DNA of 64,000 nt from assembly GCA_937916135.1 (NCBI GenBank), contig CALFTQ010000015.1, forward strand, positions 7,090 through 71,089, written 5' to 3'. The translations under genes and the position numbers were made by a program. The notes beneath the pieces were generated by a model. It made no database searches. It saw nothing but the letters and a program-made list of their open reading frames with translations, and had not been told where the DNA came from. Positions 1-8,452 of this stretch are shown here, piece by piece (positions within the stretch are counted from its first letter, which is position 1; the number at the start of each line of letters is the position of its first letter). The stretch is from an uncultured Verrucomicrobiales bacterium. GTDB lineage: Bacteria; Verrucomicrobiota; Verrucomicrobiia; Verrucomicrobiales; Akkermansiaceae.

Positions 1-9
1 ATCCATTAT

Positions 10-702
10 ATGAAAATCACCACCACCATTCACACTGTAAAAAACACAGAGCCCACCCCCAGGAAGTCTGCTTTCGAGCGCTTGCTCGAAGCTCATGACT
101 GCAGGAAGCTCCCGCGCCGGCTGCGGTACAGGCAGGTTATCACCCCTGCCAGCTGTGAAGCATGGCTTCGCAAGGTCGCAGGCTGTGACCAGGTTGTGCG
201 CGACTGGATTTTGCGCGACACGCCCCAGCGCTTTGTTTACCTGAATCCGCTTGGCGAGGTCTGGGGCAAGGTGCAGCACTATATGGTGCAGCAGAACTTC
301 CGCGTCCCGGAAGGTTATACCCACCTGCTGCAGCGGGATTCGCTTCAGCAGACGGTGGCCATGGCTCCCGCGCAGATGCTGGGGCTGCGCTTCCAGGGGG
401 AGACCGTGACCTCGGCGGTTTCGCTCAAGGTGCTGCCTTTGAATGAGTGCCCCTTCCGCAATATCTGGATTTATCCGGAGGATATCGCGTTCTCGGCCGT
501 GCAGGCCATGGCACTGATTGCCGGTGGCTTTACCTGCCCGGTGCGGATGGTTCATGCCATCCCGGATGGACTTACGCCCCGCCAGCAGGCCATTATCGGG
601 GACTTGTTCAACACCCTCAGCGAGGCTTTCACCTCGTCCGGGTTTGAGGTCAGCATGGTTGCTGCCCCGGTGAGCCGCTTCCTTGATGAACTGGCGGCTT
701 AA
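10..702 (+). CDS. hypothetical protein, 230 aa
   Basis: I do not recognise a family. The protein is soluble-looking, with no signal peptide or membrane segment. Its N-terminus (residues 1-60) is basic and the C-terminus ends in GFEVSMVAAPVSRFLDELAA. Codon use is GC-rich and core-like. The start ATG at 10 is the first in frame, but upstream sequence is outside the window, so a longer form cannot be excluded. The gene matters for its context: its last ~20 codons, stop and following hairpin recur as a fragment at 7104-7205, after the ankyrin gene. This suggests that it belongs to a family present in several copies at this locus. Confidence 0.6.
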   Translation: MKITTTIHTVKNTEPTPRKSAFERLLEAHDCRKLPRRLRYRQVITPASCEAWLRKVAGCDQVVRDWILRDTPQRFVYLNPLGEVWGKVQHYMVQQNFRVPEGYTHLLQRDSLQQTVAMAPAQMLGLRFQGETVTSAVSLKVLPLNECPFRNIWIYPEDIAFSAVQAMALIAGGFTCPVRMVHAIPDGLTPRQQAIIGDLFNTLSEAFTSSGFEVSMVAAPVSRFLDELAA

Positions 703-742
703 TTCCCCGCTCCTCCCCCACCGCCGGTACCCGGCGGTGGGG
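640..742 (+). repeat. direct repeat copy 1: 3' end of first gene plus hairpin
   Basis: About 100 bp that recurs in the same orientation at 7104-7205 with only a few mismatches and one single-base indel. It covers the codons for GFEVSMVAAPVSRFLDELAA, the stop and the GC-rich hairpin. Here it is the genuine end of the gene at 10-702. Confidence 0.9.
716..742 (+). terminator. GC-rich hairpin after first gene
   Basis: Stem CCCCACCGCCGG pairs perfectly with CCGGCGGTGGGG across a 3-base loop. It sits 13 bases after the stop at 702. There is no T-run, so it is either an atypical terminator or a transcript-stabilising 3' hairpin. Confidence 0.55.
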
Positions 743-766
743 CGGAAGTAAATGCCTGTTTCTAAC

Positions 767-871
767 ATGAGTTTGAACCAGATTTCTGAGAAAGATGCAT
801 ACCTTGTTTCTAAATTTGCAAAACGTTATGGACAAGTTAAGTTAAAAGTTGTAGATTATACGCAAATCTGA
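767..871 (+). CDS. possible small protein, 34 aa
   Basis: ATG at 767 opens 34 codons ending with TGA at 869-871. The peptide begins MSLNQISEKDAYLVSKF and is basic in its second half (KRYGQVKLKVVDYTQI). It lies between the hairpin of the first gene and the start of the 423-aa gene, in the AT-rich cassette. No clear ribosome binding site is seen. It could equally be a chance reading frame or the remnant of a longer gene. Confidence 0.3.
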   Translation: MSLNQISEKDAYLVSKFAKRYGQVKLKVVDYTQI

Positions 872-909
872 AGTGGATTTTTTGATTAATCATAATTATT
901 AGAGTTGCC

Positions 910-2181
910 ATGAAATTAAGTCAATATTTGCAAAATATCAATAAAATATCTGTGGTTAAGCAATTACCTTCGGGCTCTGCTGCTTCTGTTGGTGAATTGT
1001 GGGAGAAGTTGATTTCTGGGTTGCTTCCTGCAAAGGATGTGCTTTTACAGTGGCATAAAGTCCTGATGGATTATGTGGACAGACCAGATGCCATGTTTGC
1101 AATCCGAGGGGGTAATAGTGCTAAGAAAGATGAATATGAGCGTTTAAGACGTGGTTTTTTGACTCGTACGGATAAAGGCTATTCATTTTTCTACACGGAT
1201 AATTTCCATGCGGCCTATTTTTTAAAGATGGCTATGGATGGCTATGTGCCTACGGTGAATGATTTGTTGGGAACATACAATTTGCGGCAATTTCCTTCTC
1301 GTTTTGGACGAGATACAGCAGAAGAACGTGAACTGATGGCTATGCCTCGGGGAAAAGACCCTGGATTTCAAAAGTCGGGGTATAAGCTGTCTCACATCTA
1401 TAATGTCGGTACGGATTACATGGATGGGAACAAGAGTTTGTCTTTGATCGGGGATATTGTGGGAGCATATTATCCGTACGGGGAACGAAATGATTGGAAG
1501 TTAGATACTGATGCAGAGGGTACGTGTTATATTCGCTCATTAGACGTCCCTGCGTCAGCTCGTCCATACTTGGTGGCTGCTTATCTCAGGTTTGTGCATC
1601 CGTTTAATTATTTCTTAGTGCCAAAATCAAGTTGTGCAGACAACGATGTTTCTGAAAACCCGATTTTAATCAGTTTTGTTAGAAATAAGATGCAGGAACT
1701 GATGGGCGCCGCATATGATGAGTTCCTCAGCAGGATAATGCCTCCAGCTAATGGCATCAAAGCTCCTTCTGCGGATACACCTCTGCATATTTCATATTCT
1801 TTGGGGGGAGTTGCGGGGAAAGTTTTGCCACACAATCTGCAGCCGGCAAAGGTGTGTGCCAAGGGGGAAATGTCACCCTCTGGTGTGAAAATTGGGGCGT
1901 TTGTTCAAACTGTCGTGCGAGAATTGCTTGCTAGTGGCGCTGTAGAAGAACAAGAAATTGATAGGTTGTTGGATAAAGACTATTGCCAGCAGACTTTTGG
2001 TTTGAGCTTTGCAATGCTTTCTAGACAGAGACTGTACCAGAGTGGGCTTTATCGCAGCTACGCAACCCCCGTGACAATAGGAAAAGTATCGTACTACATA
2101 ACAAGTCAATGGTATAAGCGAAGCCTTGTCAAGTTACAAGCCTGGGTTAACCACTATCAACGGAAGGTTAGCCGTGGGTGA
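910..2181 (+). CDS. hypothetical protein, 423 aa, acquired cassette
   Basis: This gene is not assigned to a named family. The middle contains HIYNVGTDY (about residues 165-173) and a segment around residues 218-235 with YLRFVHPFNYFLVPKSS. The C-terminal ~100 residues look like a winged-helix type domain: acidic helix EEQEIDRLLDKDYC, then SYATPVTIGKVSYYITSQWY. Such a layout occurs in some restriction- and nuclease-related unknown proteins, but I see no diagnostic catalytic motif, so no function is claimed. Base composition is clearly more AT-rich than the flanking core genes. With the ankyrin gene it fills the segment between the two direct repeats at 640-742 and 7104-7205. No membrane segment or signal peptide is seen. 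Confidence 0.6.
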   Translation: MKLSQYLQNINKISVVKQLPSGSAASVGELWEKLISGLLPAKDVLLQWHKVLMDYVDRPDAMFAIRGGNSAKKDEYERLRRGFLTRTDKGYSFFYTDNFHAAYFLKMAMDGYVPTVNDLLGTYNLRQFPSRFGRDTAEERELMAMPRGKDPGFQKSGYKLSHIYNVGTDYMDGNKSLSLIGDIVGAYYPYGERNDWKLDTDAEGTCYIRSLDVPASARPYLVAAYLRFVHPFNYFLVPKSSCADNDVSENPILISFVRNKMQELMGAAYDEFLSRIMPPANGIKAPSADTPLHISYSLGGVAGKVLPHNLQPAKVCAKGEMSPSGVKIGAFVQTVVRELLASGAVEEQEIDRLLDKDYCQQTFGLSFAMLSRQRLYQSGLYRSYATPVTIGKVSYYITSQWYKRSLVKLQAWVNHYQRKVSRG

Positions 2182-2350
2182 TCCCTGGTGCTGGAATTGG
2201 GTGCTATACAAATGATGACTCTCCTGAGATTTTGAGGGTAAATGGAAACAGAAAAGATACTTCATCGTTGTGTCTCCGCCTGCGAAAAAAATCACAGACG
2301 GGGGTGGGGAGGGACAATCATTACACAGATAATACAAAAGAAAAACAGAT

Positions 2351-5300
2351 ATGGACAATTTACTAGTTGATATGGAAAAATTGTTGGAAGCTGCTCTAAA
2401 AGGTGATACAGATGCACTCCGTGAGGCTCTTGCGGCCGGAGCGGATGTGAACGCCGTAGATGAGTTTGGCTGGACAAGTCTGATGTGCGCAGCAATGCAA
2501 GGTCAAGCGGACTGCGTGAAGCTGTTGCTGGCCGCCGGTGCTGATGTGAATGCGGCTGATAGTCAAGGTTGGACTAGTCTGATGTTGGCTGTCGAGCGGG
2601 GAGAATCAGAAATTGTGAAACTGCTGCTTGCTGCTGGAGCGAATGTGAATGCGGCTGATAGTAGAGGTCGAACGAGTCTGATGATGGCTGCCGTGCGGGG
2701 AGAATCAGAAATTGTGAAGATGCTGCTTGCCGCCGGAGCTGATGCAGGAGTTACTGATAAATGGGGAAAGAATTGCCTGATGTATGCAGTGCGATGGGGA
2801 AAAGCAGAAATCGCGAAATCCTTGCTGGCCGCGGGGGTATCTGCGGCATCGGAAGATAATCGAGGCCGTACGAGTCTGATGTATGCTGCCGAATGGGGAG
2901 AATCAGAAATCGTGAAGCTCCTGCTCACCACCGGGGTAGATGCAGGGAAGCTGGATGATTGCCTGATGCTTGCTGCACGCTGGGGCCATGTGGAGGTTGT
3001 TCGTCTCCTGCTGGAGGCTGGCGCGAATGTGAACGCTGCGACCCAGGAAGGAAAAACAACCCTGATGCTGGCTTCTCAATATGAGCATTACCACTGCGCT
3101 CAAGTATTGCTGGCTGCAGGTGCGGATGTAAATGCTGTTGAGGAAGGAGGGGGTACCTGTTTGATGTATGCTGCATATTACGACTGCGCGGAAATACTGA
3201 GCTTGTTGCTGGCTGCCGGCGCAGATGTGAATGCCAAATCCACAAAAGGCCTGAGCAGCCTGCAGTTTGCTATACGCAATGAGCATTATAATTGCGTGAA
3301 ATTGCTGCTTGAGGCTGGGGCGGATATGAGCGACCTGGAAATTGATGCAGGGCATCAGGAGACCGCCGAATCCGATGACGACGATATCGATTCCTGGATC
3401 AATCCTGATATTGCTGAGCTCCTGCGGTGTTTTGCCTGTAATAATGAGGCAGAGTCCTGCATTGACTTGATAAAGGCAGCTTGTTATGGTTGCCTGGATC
3501 GCGTGAAAGCCTTGCTGTGTGCCGGTGCAGATGTGAACGCAGTCGACTCTTCCGGTTGCACGGCGCTGATACGAGCCGCGTCAAATGGTCAAGTCGAAAT
3601 TGCAAAGTTGCTGCTGTCTGCAGGTGCAGATGTTCATGTTACCGACAATGCTGGCGATACCTGCCTGGATAAAGCCCGGCATGCTGGAGAGCAGGAAATG
3701 GAGAGTCTGCTGCAACTTATCGCTCTAGAGACTGAGGTCGAAGCAGACCGCGAACTGATCAATGCGGTTCTGCATGGGCATGCGGAACAAGTGGCCGCTG
3801 CGTTTGCCGCCGGGGCGAATGTTGATGGCTCTATTGGCCGTCAATGTTTGCTGTATGCGGCCTCTGCTGGTTATGCTGACGTAGTGAAGCAGCTGCTGGC
3901 TGCCGGGGTGGATAAGACTGCTTCGGATGAAGAAGTCGGGACGTGTCTGATGCTTGCGGAGGAAAATGGTCATGCCGAAATTTTGAAATTGCTGTTGGAT
4001 GCTGGCGCAGAGTGGTTTTGGGAAGATGACAACGGAACGTGCGCGGAGCATGCCGTTCAGCATGGTAATGCCGCAGCATTGAGAGTATTGCTTCCTGCGG
4101 GTGGAGGCCATTCTTCGTGTTTATTGGCAATTGTCGATAAATGTGTTCACAATGGCGGCAATATCAAGTGGGAGGATGTCTCATGCCTGGAATTGCTGCT
4201 TGATGCTGGTGTATATGTGGATGTGGCGGATGATGCCGGAGAAACCTGCCTGATGAAGGCGGCCTCCGCAGGTAATGCTGATGTGGTCAAAATGCTGCTG
4301 GCTGCCGGTGCAAACGTGGATGCTGTGGATACTGCCGGCGAATGTAGTCTGATAAAGGCTGAAACCGCTGGACATGCCGAATGCGTGGAAGTGCTTCGTG
4401 CTGCCGGTGGAGTGCAGCAGGCCAACTGGGCGCTACGCAAGGCTGTGAATAAGGATGATGTGAATGCGTTAAAGATTGCGCTGGATGATGGAGCGGATGT
4501 GAATGCAGCTGATAAATATGGTAGAACGCCGCTGATGCTCGCCGCTTGCCGAGACTCAGCCGAATGCGTGAAGCTGCTGCTTGCCGCCGGCGCGGAGGCG
4601 AATGCTGTTGACAAATCCGGTGAAAGCAGCCTGATGAAGGCGGCGTATTATGGCTATGCTGACCTTGTGCGCTTACTGCTTGCTGCCGGGGCCGATGTCA
4701 ATGCTGTAGCGAAATGCGGACGAACAGCACTGATGCTGGCTGCATACAGGGGCAATGTAGAAGCGGCAGAACTCTTGCTTGCAGCCGGTGCGGATGTTCA
4801 TGCCGCCGACAGACAAGGCTATACTTGTGTGATTCATGCAGCAGAATGGGGGAGGGCAGAAATGGTGAAATTCCTGCTGGCTGCCGGCGCGGATGTGCAT
4901 GCTTCCGATCAGTTTGGAACTACCAGTCTGATGATTGCCGCCTTCAATGGTTCGGCTGAGTGTGTCAGGATTCTGCTGGCCGCTGGTGCGGATGTGCAGG
5001 CTTCCAATCAGAGTGGAAATACCAGTCTGATGCTTGCCTCCACCGATGGTTCGGCTGAGTGTGTCAAACTGTTGCTTGCTGCCGGGGCTGATGTACATGC
5101 GGCCAGCCAGTATGGCTGCACCAGCTTGATGAAAGCCTCAGCATATGCGTCTGCGGAAATCGTAAAGATGTTGCTGGCCGCTGGCTCGGATGTGCACGCC
5201 GTTGATGAGGACTGCGGGACAAGTCTGATGTATGCGGCGGGGTGGAACCATGCGGACAATGTCAGAACGCTGCTTGCCGCTGGAGCTGACGTGAATGCTG

Positions 5301-7111
5301 CAGACAAGGAGGGTGAGACCAGCCTGATGTTGGCGGCAGAACGCGATTTTACGGAGGTTGTAGAGCTGCTGCTGGCCGCCGGTGCCGACGTGAATGCGGT
5401 AGATGGCAATGGGGAGAGCAGCTTGACTCGTGCGAAAAATCGCTGGAGTCACAAGTGCGCTGACTTGTTGCGTGCCGCCGGTGCGATAGAGTCCGAAGAT
5501 GATGAGGAGGAGGAAGAGTGTCCGGAGACCGCGGAATTGGATGATGATCCAGGCTTTGTTATTGTTAATGAAGCGGAGAAGCAACCTATCGTTGTTGGCG
5601 ATGTCAGAGCCGTTGATGAAAAGGGTAGAACGGAATTGATGCGAGCGGTGGAGATTTACGATGATCAATACTTGGAGAGAGTGGAGGCTCTGCTGGCTGC
5701 CGGTGCGGATGTGAATGCTACTGATTCAGATGGCGAAAGTGTCCTGATGAAAGCAGCTGCAAAATTCAGGTATGATAGCCCCGAATTGATAAAGCTGCTG
5801 CTGGAGGCAGGTGCCGATTTGCTCGCTGTTGACGATTATGGAAATAATAGCTTGATGGCGGCTGTGTCCGCATGTCACAGCAAGGTTGCAAAGGAGCTTC
5901 TGCTTGCTGGGGCGAATGTCAATGCTTGTGATAATAGCGGCAATACCTGCGTGATGAAGGCAGCTCTTCGTCAGCATCCGGAATGCATAAGAGTTCTGCT
6001 CGCTGCCGGCGCAGATGCCGCTGCGGTTGATAAGGAGGGTAATAGTTGCTTAGCGAAGATATTGAATGACGATGAGAACCTTTGGCCCGCGGTTGTGGAT
6101 GCGCTGATGGAGTCCGATGCATTCGAGAAAGATTGTTCCTCCGGGCTTGTTCTGGCTGCTTATCGTGGTCACGAGACGCTCGTGAAATCATTGCTGGCCG
6201 CCGGCGCTGATGTACACGCTGCTGATAAAAACGGTAAAACCAGCCTGATGTATGCGGCAGATAACGGACATGAGGCCTGCGTGAAGTTGTTGCTGACCGC
6301 CGGTTCAGATGTGCACGCCGTAGATAAGGTTGGAAGGATAAGCCTGATGCATGCGGCGTGGTTCGGACATGAGGACTGCGTGAAGCTGTTGCTGGCCGCC
6401 GGCTCGGATGTGCACGCCGTAGATAAGGATGGCTGGACAAGTCTGATGTATGCGGCGAGTTCCGGACATAAGGGCTGCGTGAAGTTGTTGCTGACCGCCG
6501 GCGCGGATGCACACGCTGCTGATAAAAACGGTAAAACCAGCCTGATGTATGCGGCAGATAACGGACATGAGGACTGCGTGAAGTTGTTGCTGACCGCCGG
6601 CGCGGATGTGCACGCCGTAGATAAGGTTGGCATGACAAGTCTGATGCACGCGGCGAGTTCCGGACATAAGGGCTGCGTGAAGTTGTTGCTGACCGCCGGC
6701 GCGGATGTGCACGCCGTTGATAAGTATGGCATGACAAGTCTGATGCATGCGGCGTGGTCCGGACATGAAGGCTGCGTGAAGTTGTTGCTGTCCGCCGGTT
6801 CAGATGTGCACGCCGTTGATAAGGATGGAAGGATAAGTCTGATGTATGCGGCGCGTTTCGGACATGAGGCCTGCGTGAAGTTGTTGCTGGCCGCCGGCGC
6901 GGATGCTCACGCCGTAGATAAGGTTGGAAGGACAAGTCTGATGGTCGCGGCGCGTTTCGGACATGAGGCCTGCGTGAAGTTGTTGCTGGCCGCCGGCGCG
7001 GATGTACAAGCCCTTGATAAGGATGGAAGGAACGCTCTGATGCTCGCAGACTCTGAAGGTCACCAGGATTGCGTGGAGCTGTTACGAACCGACCAGAGTC
7101 ACGGGGTATGA
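2351..7111 (+). CDS. giant ankyrin-repeat protein, 1586 aa
   Basis: Almost the whole protein consists of ~33-residue ankyrin repeats of the type GxTSLMxAAxxGxxxCVKLLLAAGADVNAxD, roughly forty units. They are interrupted by two acidic linkers, near residues 330-350 (ESDDDDIDSW) and residues 1045-1080 (EDDEEEEECPE). There is no signal peptide or membrane anchor, so it is cytoplasmic, or exported by an unrecognised route. Ankyrin arrays are protein-binding scaffolds; the partner is unknown. The last ten or so repeats are nearly identical at DNA level, showing recent expansion. The start ATG at 2351 gives MDNLLVDMEKLLEAAL, a natural cap helix. The stop at 7109-7111 falls inside a duplicated fragment of the first gene, in another frame. 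It could be an effector or a host-interaction scaffold. Confidence 0.9.
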   Translation: MDNLLVDMEKLLEAALKGDTDALREALAAGADVNAVDEFGWTSLMCAAMQGQADCVKLLLAAGADVNAADSQGWTSLMLAVERGESEIVKLLLAAGANVNAADSRGRTSLMMAAVRGESEIVKMLLAAGADAGVTDKWGKNCLMYAVRWGKAEIAKSLLAAGVSAASEDNRGRTSLMYAAEWGESEIVKLLLTTGVDAGKLDDCLMLAARWGHVEVVRLLLEAGANVNAATQEGKTTLMLASQYEHYHCAQVLLAAGADVNAVEEGGGTCLMYAAYYDCAEILSLLLAAGADVNAKSTKGLSSLQFAIRNEHYNCVKLLLEAGADMSDLEIDAGHQETAESDDDDIDSWINPDIAELLRCFACNNEAESCIDLIKAACYGCLDRVKALLCAGADVNAVDSSGCTALIRAASNGQVEIAKLLLSAGADVHVTDNAGDTCLDKARHAGEQEMESLLQLIALETEVEADRELINAVLHGHAEQVAAAFAAGANVDGSIGRQCLLYAASAGYADVVKQLLAAGVDKTASDEEVGTCLMLAEENGHAEILKLLLDAGAEWFWEDDNGTCAEHAVQHGNAAALRVLLPAGGGHSSCLLAIVDKCVHNGGNIKWEDVSCLELLLDAGVYVDVADDAGETCLMKAASAGNADVVKMLLAAGANVDAVDTAGECSLIKAETAGHAECVEVLRAAGGVQQANWALRKAVNKDDVNALKIALDDGADVNAADKYGRTPLMLAACRDSAECVKLLLAAGAEANAVDKSGESSLMKAAYYGYADLVRLLLAAGADVNAVAKCGRTALMLAAYRGNVEAAELLLAAGADVHAADRQGYTCVIHAAEWGRAEMVKFLLAAGADVHASDQFGTTSLMIAAFNGSAECVRILLAAGADVQASNQSGNTSLMLASTDGSAECVKLLLAAGADVHAASQYGCTSLMKASAYASAEIVKMLLAAGSDVHAVDEDCGTSLMYAAGWNHADNVRTLLAAGADVNAADKEGETSLMLAAERDFTEVVELLLAAGADVNAVDGNGESSLTRAKNRWSHKCADLLRAAGAIESEDDEEEEECPETAELDDDPGFVIVNEAEKQPIVVGDVRAVDEKGRTELMRAVEIYDDQYLERVEALLAAGADVNATDSDGESVLMKAAAKFRYDSPELIKLLLEAGADLLAVDDYGNNSLMAAVSACHSKVAKELLLAGANVNACDNSGNTCVMKAALRQHPECIRVLLAAGADAAAVDKEGNSCLAKILNDDENLWPAVVDALMESDAFEKDCSSGLVLAAYRGHETLVKSLLAAGADVHAADKNGKTSLMYAADNGHEACVKLLLTAGSDVHAVDKVGRISLMHAAWFGHEDCVKLLLAAGSDVHAVDKDGWTSLMYAASSGHKGCVKLLLTAGADAHAADKNGKTSLMYAADNGHEDCVKLLLTAGADVHAVDKVGMTSLMHAASSGHKGCVKLLLTAGADVHAVDKYGMTSLMHAAWSGHEGCVKLLLSAGSDVHAVDKDGRISLMYAARFGHEACVKLLLAAGADAHAVDKVGRTSLMVAARFGHEACVKLLLAAGADVQALDKDGRNALMLADSEGHQDCVELLRTDQSHGV
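6172..7059 (+). repeat. near-identical tandem 99-bp ankyrin units
   Basis: About nine consecutive 99-bp units encode GHE(A/D)CVKLLL(T/A)AG(A/S)DVHAVDK-type repeats. Long stretches are identical in DNA, for instance the segments starting at 6250 and 6547. Upstream repeats of the same gene are far more diverged. The identity points to recent unequal crossing-over or gene conversion, and the region is likely to vary in copy number between strains. Confidence 0.85.
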
Positions 7112-7205
7112 TGTCAGCATGGTTGCGGCCCCGGTGAGCCGCTTCCTTGATGAACTGGCGGCTTAATTTCCCGCTCCGCCCCACCGCCGGTATCCGGCGG
7201 TGGGG
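7104..7205 (+). repeat. direct repeat copy 2: orphan 3' fragment of first gene
   Basis: This matches 640-742 almost exactly. In the frame GGG-TAT-GAT it still reads GYDVSMVAAPVSRFLDELAA and a stop, but there is no upstream gene in that frame. The ankyrin gene stop lies inside its first bases. It is a relic marking one edge of the cassette, through insertion next to the gene, duplication of it, or replacement of a paralogue's 5' part. Confidence 0.85.
7179..7205 (+). terminator. GC-rich hairpin after ankyrin gene
   Basis: This is the same 12-bp perfect stem as at 716-742 (CCCCACCGCCGG / CCGGCGGTGGGG). It lies about 70 bases after the ankyrin stop. It has no T-run. Confidence 0.5.
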
Positions 7206-7263
7206 ACTACGCAAGGAGCTTGACCTCAGTTGAGGAAAATGGTCGGGGGCTTTGTCGGAGCAC

Positions 7264-7312
7264 GGGACTTCAGTCCCGATTAAACGCACTGTGATTTCGG
7301 GACTGAAGTCTC
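7264..7312. repeat. REP-like paired palindromes
   Basis: GGGACTTCAGTCCCGA (7264-7279) and TCGGGACTGAAGTCTC (7297-7312) form an inverted pair separated by 17 bases. Each arm is itself a near-palindrome around CTTCAG or CTGAAG. Such paired GGGACT palindromes resemble REP/BIME elements, which are typically intergenic and multicopy. It lies upstream of fabD and could also act as a terminator for transcripts from the left. Confidence 0.5.
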
Positions 7313-7336
7313 TCCTATGATTATGGTCGAATTTGC

Positions 7337-7365
7337 TTGACTTTACTCGAGCTTTCGGTTAGCCT
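7337..7365 (+). promoter_or_regulatory. candidate sigma-70 promoter for fabD
   Basis: TTGACT (7337-7342), 17-bp spacer, TAGCCT (7360-7365). This predicts a start near 7372 and a leader of about 40 bases. The -10 is poor, so this is tentative. Confidence 0.4.
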
Positions 7366-7411
7366 GACAGCAAAGCAGCAAAGATTGCGCTTCTTTTCTT
7401 ACCATATCGTT

Positions 7412-8338
7412 ATGAAAGCAGTATTACTTTTCCCCGGTCAGGGTGCCCAGAAAGTGGGCATGGGCAAGGATTTTTATGATGCATACCCCGCCGCCCGCGA
7501 GATGATGGACGCTGCGGATGCTGCGCTGGGCTATTCCCTCACCAAGGTGATGTTTGAAGGCCCGGATGAGGAGCTGACCCGCACCTGCAACTGCCAGCCG
7601 GCGCTCTACCTGCATGGCCTCGCTATCTACAAGGTACTCAGCAGTCTGGTGGATATTGAGCCCGTGGCCGCTGCCGGTCTTTCCCTGGGTGAGTTTACGG
7701 CGCACGCCGCTGCCGGTACCTTCAGCATGGAGGATGGCCTCAAGCTGGTGCAGAAGCGCGGTGCGCTCATGGAGGAAGCCTGCCAGGCGGCGCCCAGCAC
7801 CATGGCCGCCATGATTGGTGGCAGTGATGAAGCCGTGGCCAGGCTGGCAGCTGAGTGCGATATTGACGTGGCGAACTACAACTGCCCCGGGCAGACGGTG
7901 GTTTCCGGTTCGGTGGAGGGTGTGGATAAGGCTGTGGCCGGTGCCAAGGCGGCCGGCATCAAGATTGCCAAGAAGCTCAACGTGGCCGGTGCCTACCACA
8001 GCCGTTTCATGAAGAGCGCCCAGACCGCCCTGCGTCCGGAGCTGGAGTCCACCCCCATGACCACCCCCGCCGTGCCGGTTTACTGCAATTTTGAGGCTCG
8101 CCCCGTGACCGGGCCGGAAGATGTGCGCGCCATGCTGGGCGAGCAGGTCTGCGGTTCTGTGCGCTGGGCAGCCTGCATGCAGGACCTCATCGAGAAGGGC
8201 GAGCGTCTCTTCATCGAGATGGGGCCCGGCACCACGCTCGCCGGCATGATGGGCCGCATCTGCAAGGAGGCCAAAGTTATCTCCATCCAGGATGTCGCCT
8301 CGCTCGAAGCCGCCGTGGCCGAGCTGAAGGCACTCTGA
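7412..8338 (+). CDS. fabD: malonyl-CoA:ACP transacylase
   Basis: Transfers malonate from CoA to acyl carrier protein to feed fatty acid elongation in the cytoplasm. The start is taken as ATG 7412 because it opens directly into MKAVLLFPGQGAQ, the family N-terminus; a longer frame would begin inside the likely -35 box. The nucleophile Ser91 lies in GLSLGE (GHSLGE in most homologues), the catalytic His196 in GAYHSRFM, and the late QVCGSVRW/GPGTTLAG motifs are present. At 308 aa it has the usual length. It stands alone, followed by a clear terminator; no other fab genes are adjacent. Confidence 0.95.
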   Translation: MKAVLLFPGQGAQKVGMGKDFYDAYPAAREMMDAADAALGYSLTKVMFEGPDEELTRTCNCQPALYLHGLAIYKVLSSLVDIEPVAAAGLSLGEFTAHAAAGTFSMEDGLKLVQKRGALMEEACQAAPSTMAAMIGGSDEAVARLAAECDIDVANYNCPGQTVVSGSVEGVDKAVAGAKAAGIKIAKKLNVAGAYHSRFMKSAQTALRPELESTPMTTPAVPVYCNFEARPVTGPEDVRAMLGEQVCGSVRWAACMQDLIEKGERLFIEMGPGTTLAGMMGRICKEAKVISIQDVASLEAAVAELKAL

Positions 8339-8363
8339 TTTTCCTGCCTTTTTTTCCTCTCAG

Positions 8364-8393
8364 AACGCCCTGCATTTCGCAGGGCGTTTTTTT
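8364..8393 (+). terminator. rho-independent terminator after fabD
   Basis: AACGCCCTGC / GCAGGGCGTT stem with a 5-base loop followed by a run of T residues, 25 bases after the fabD stop. Confidence 0.9.
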
Positions 8394-8417
8394 GAAGAAA
8401 CCGACACGATATGTGTC

Positions 8418-8446
8418 TTGACTTGGCGGCTCTGCGGGTGTAATGT
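8418..8446 (+). promoter_or_regulatory. sigma-70 promoter, leaderless geometry, for serine dehydratase
   Basis: TTGACT (8418-8423), 17-bp spacer, TAATGT (8441-8446). Seven bases on lies the A of the ATG at 8453, so the mRNA would begin at the start codon. A small inverted repeat GACAC-GATAT-GTGTC (8403-8417) abuts the -35 and could be an operator. Confidence 0.65.
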
Positions 8447-8452
8447 GTCGCC

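Noticed and set aside
2563..7289. Long minus-strand reading frames opposite the ankyrin gene, up to 456 aa
   Set aside because: They are mirror images of the ankyrin repeats, produced by the codon bias of the repeat; their products (RRPHVRNAP-type repeats) have no independent features.
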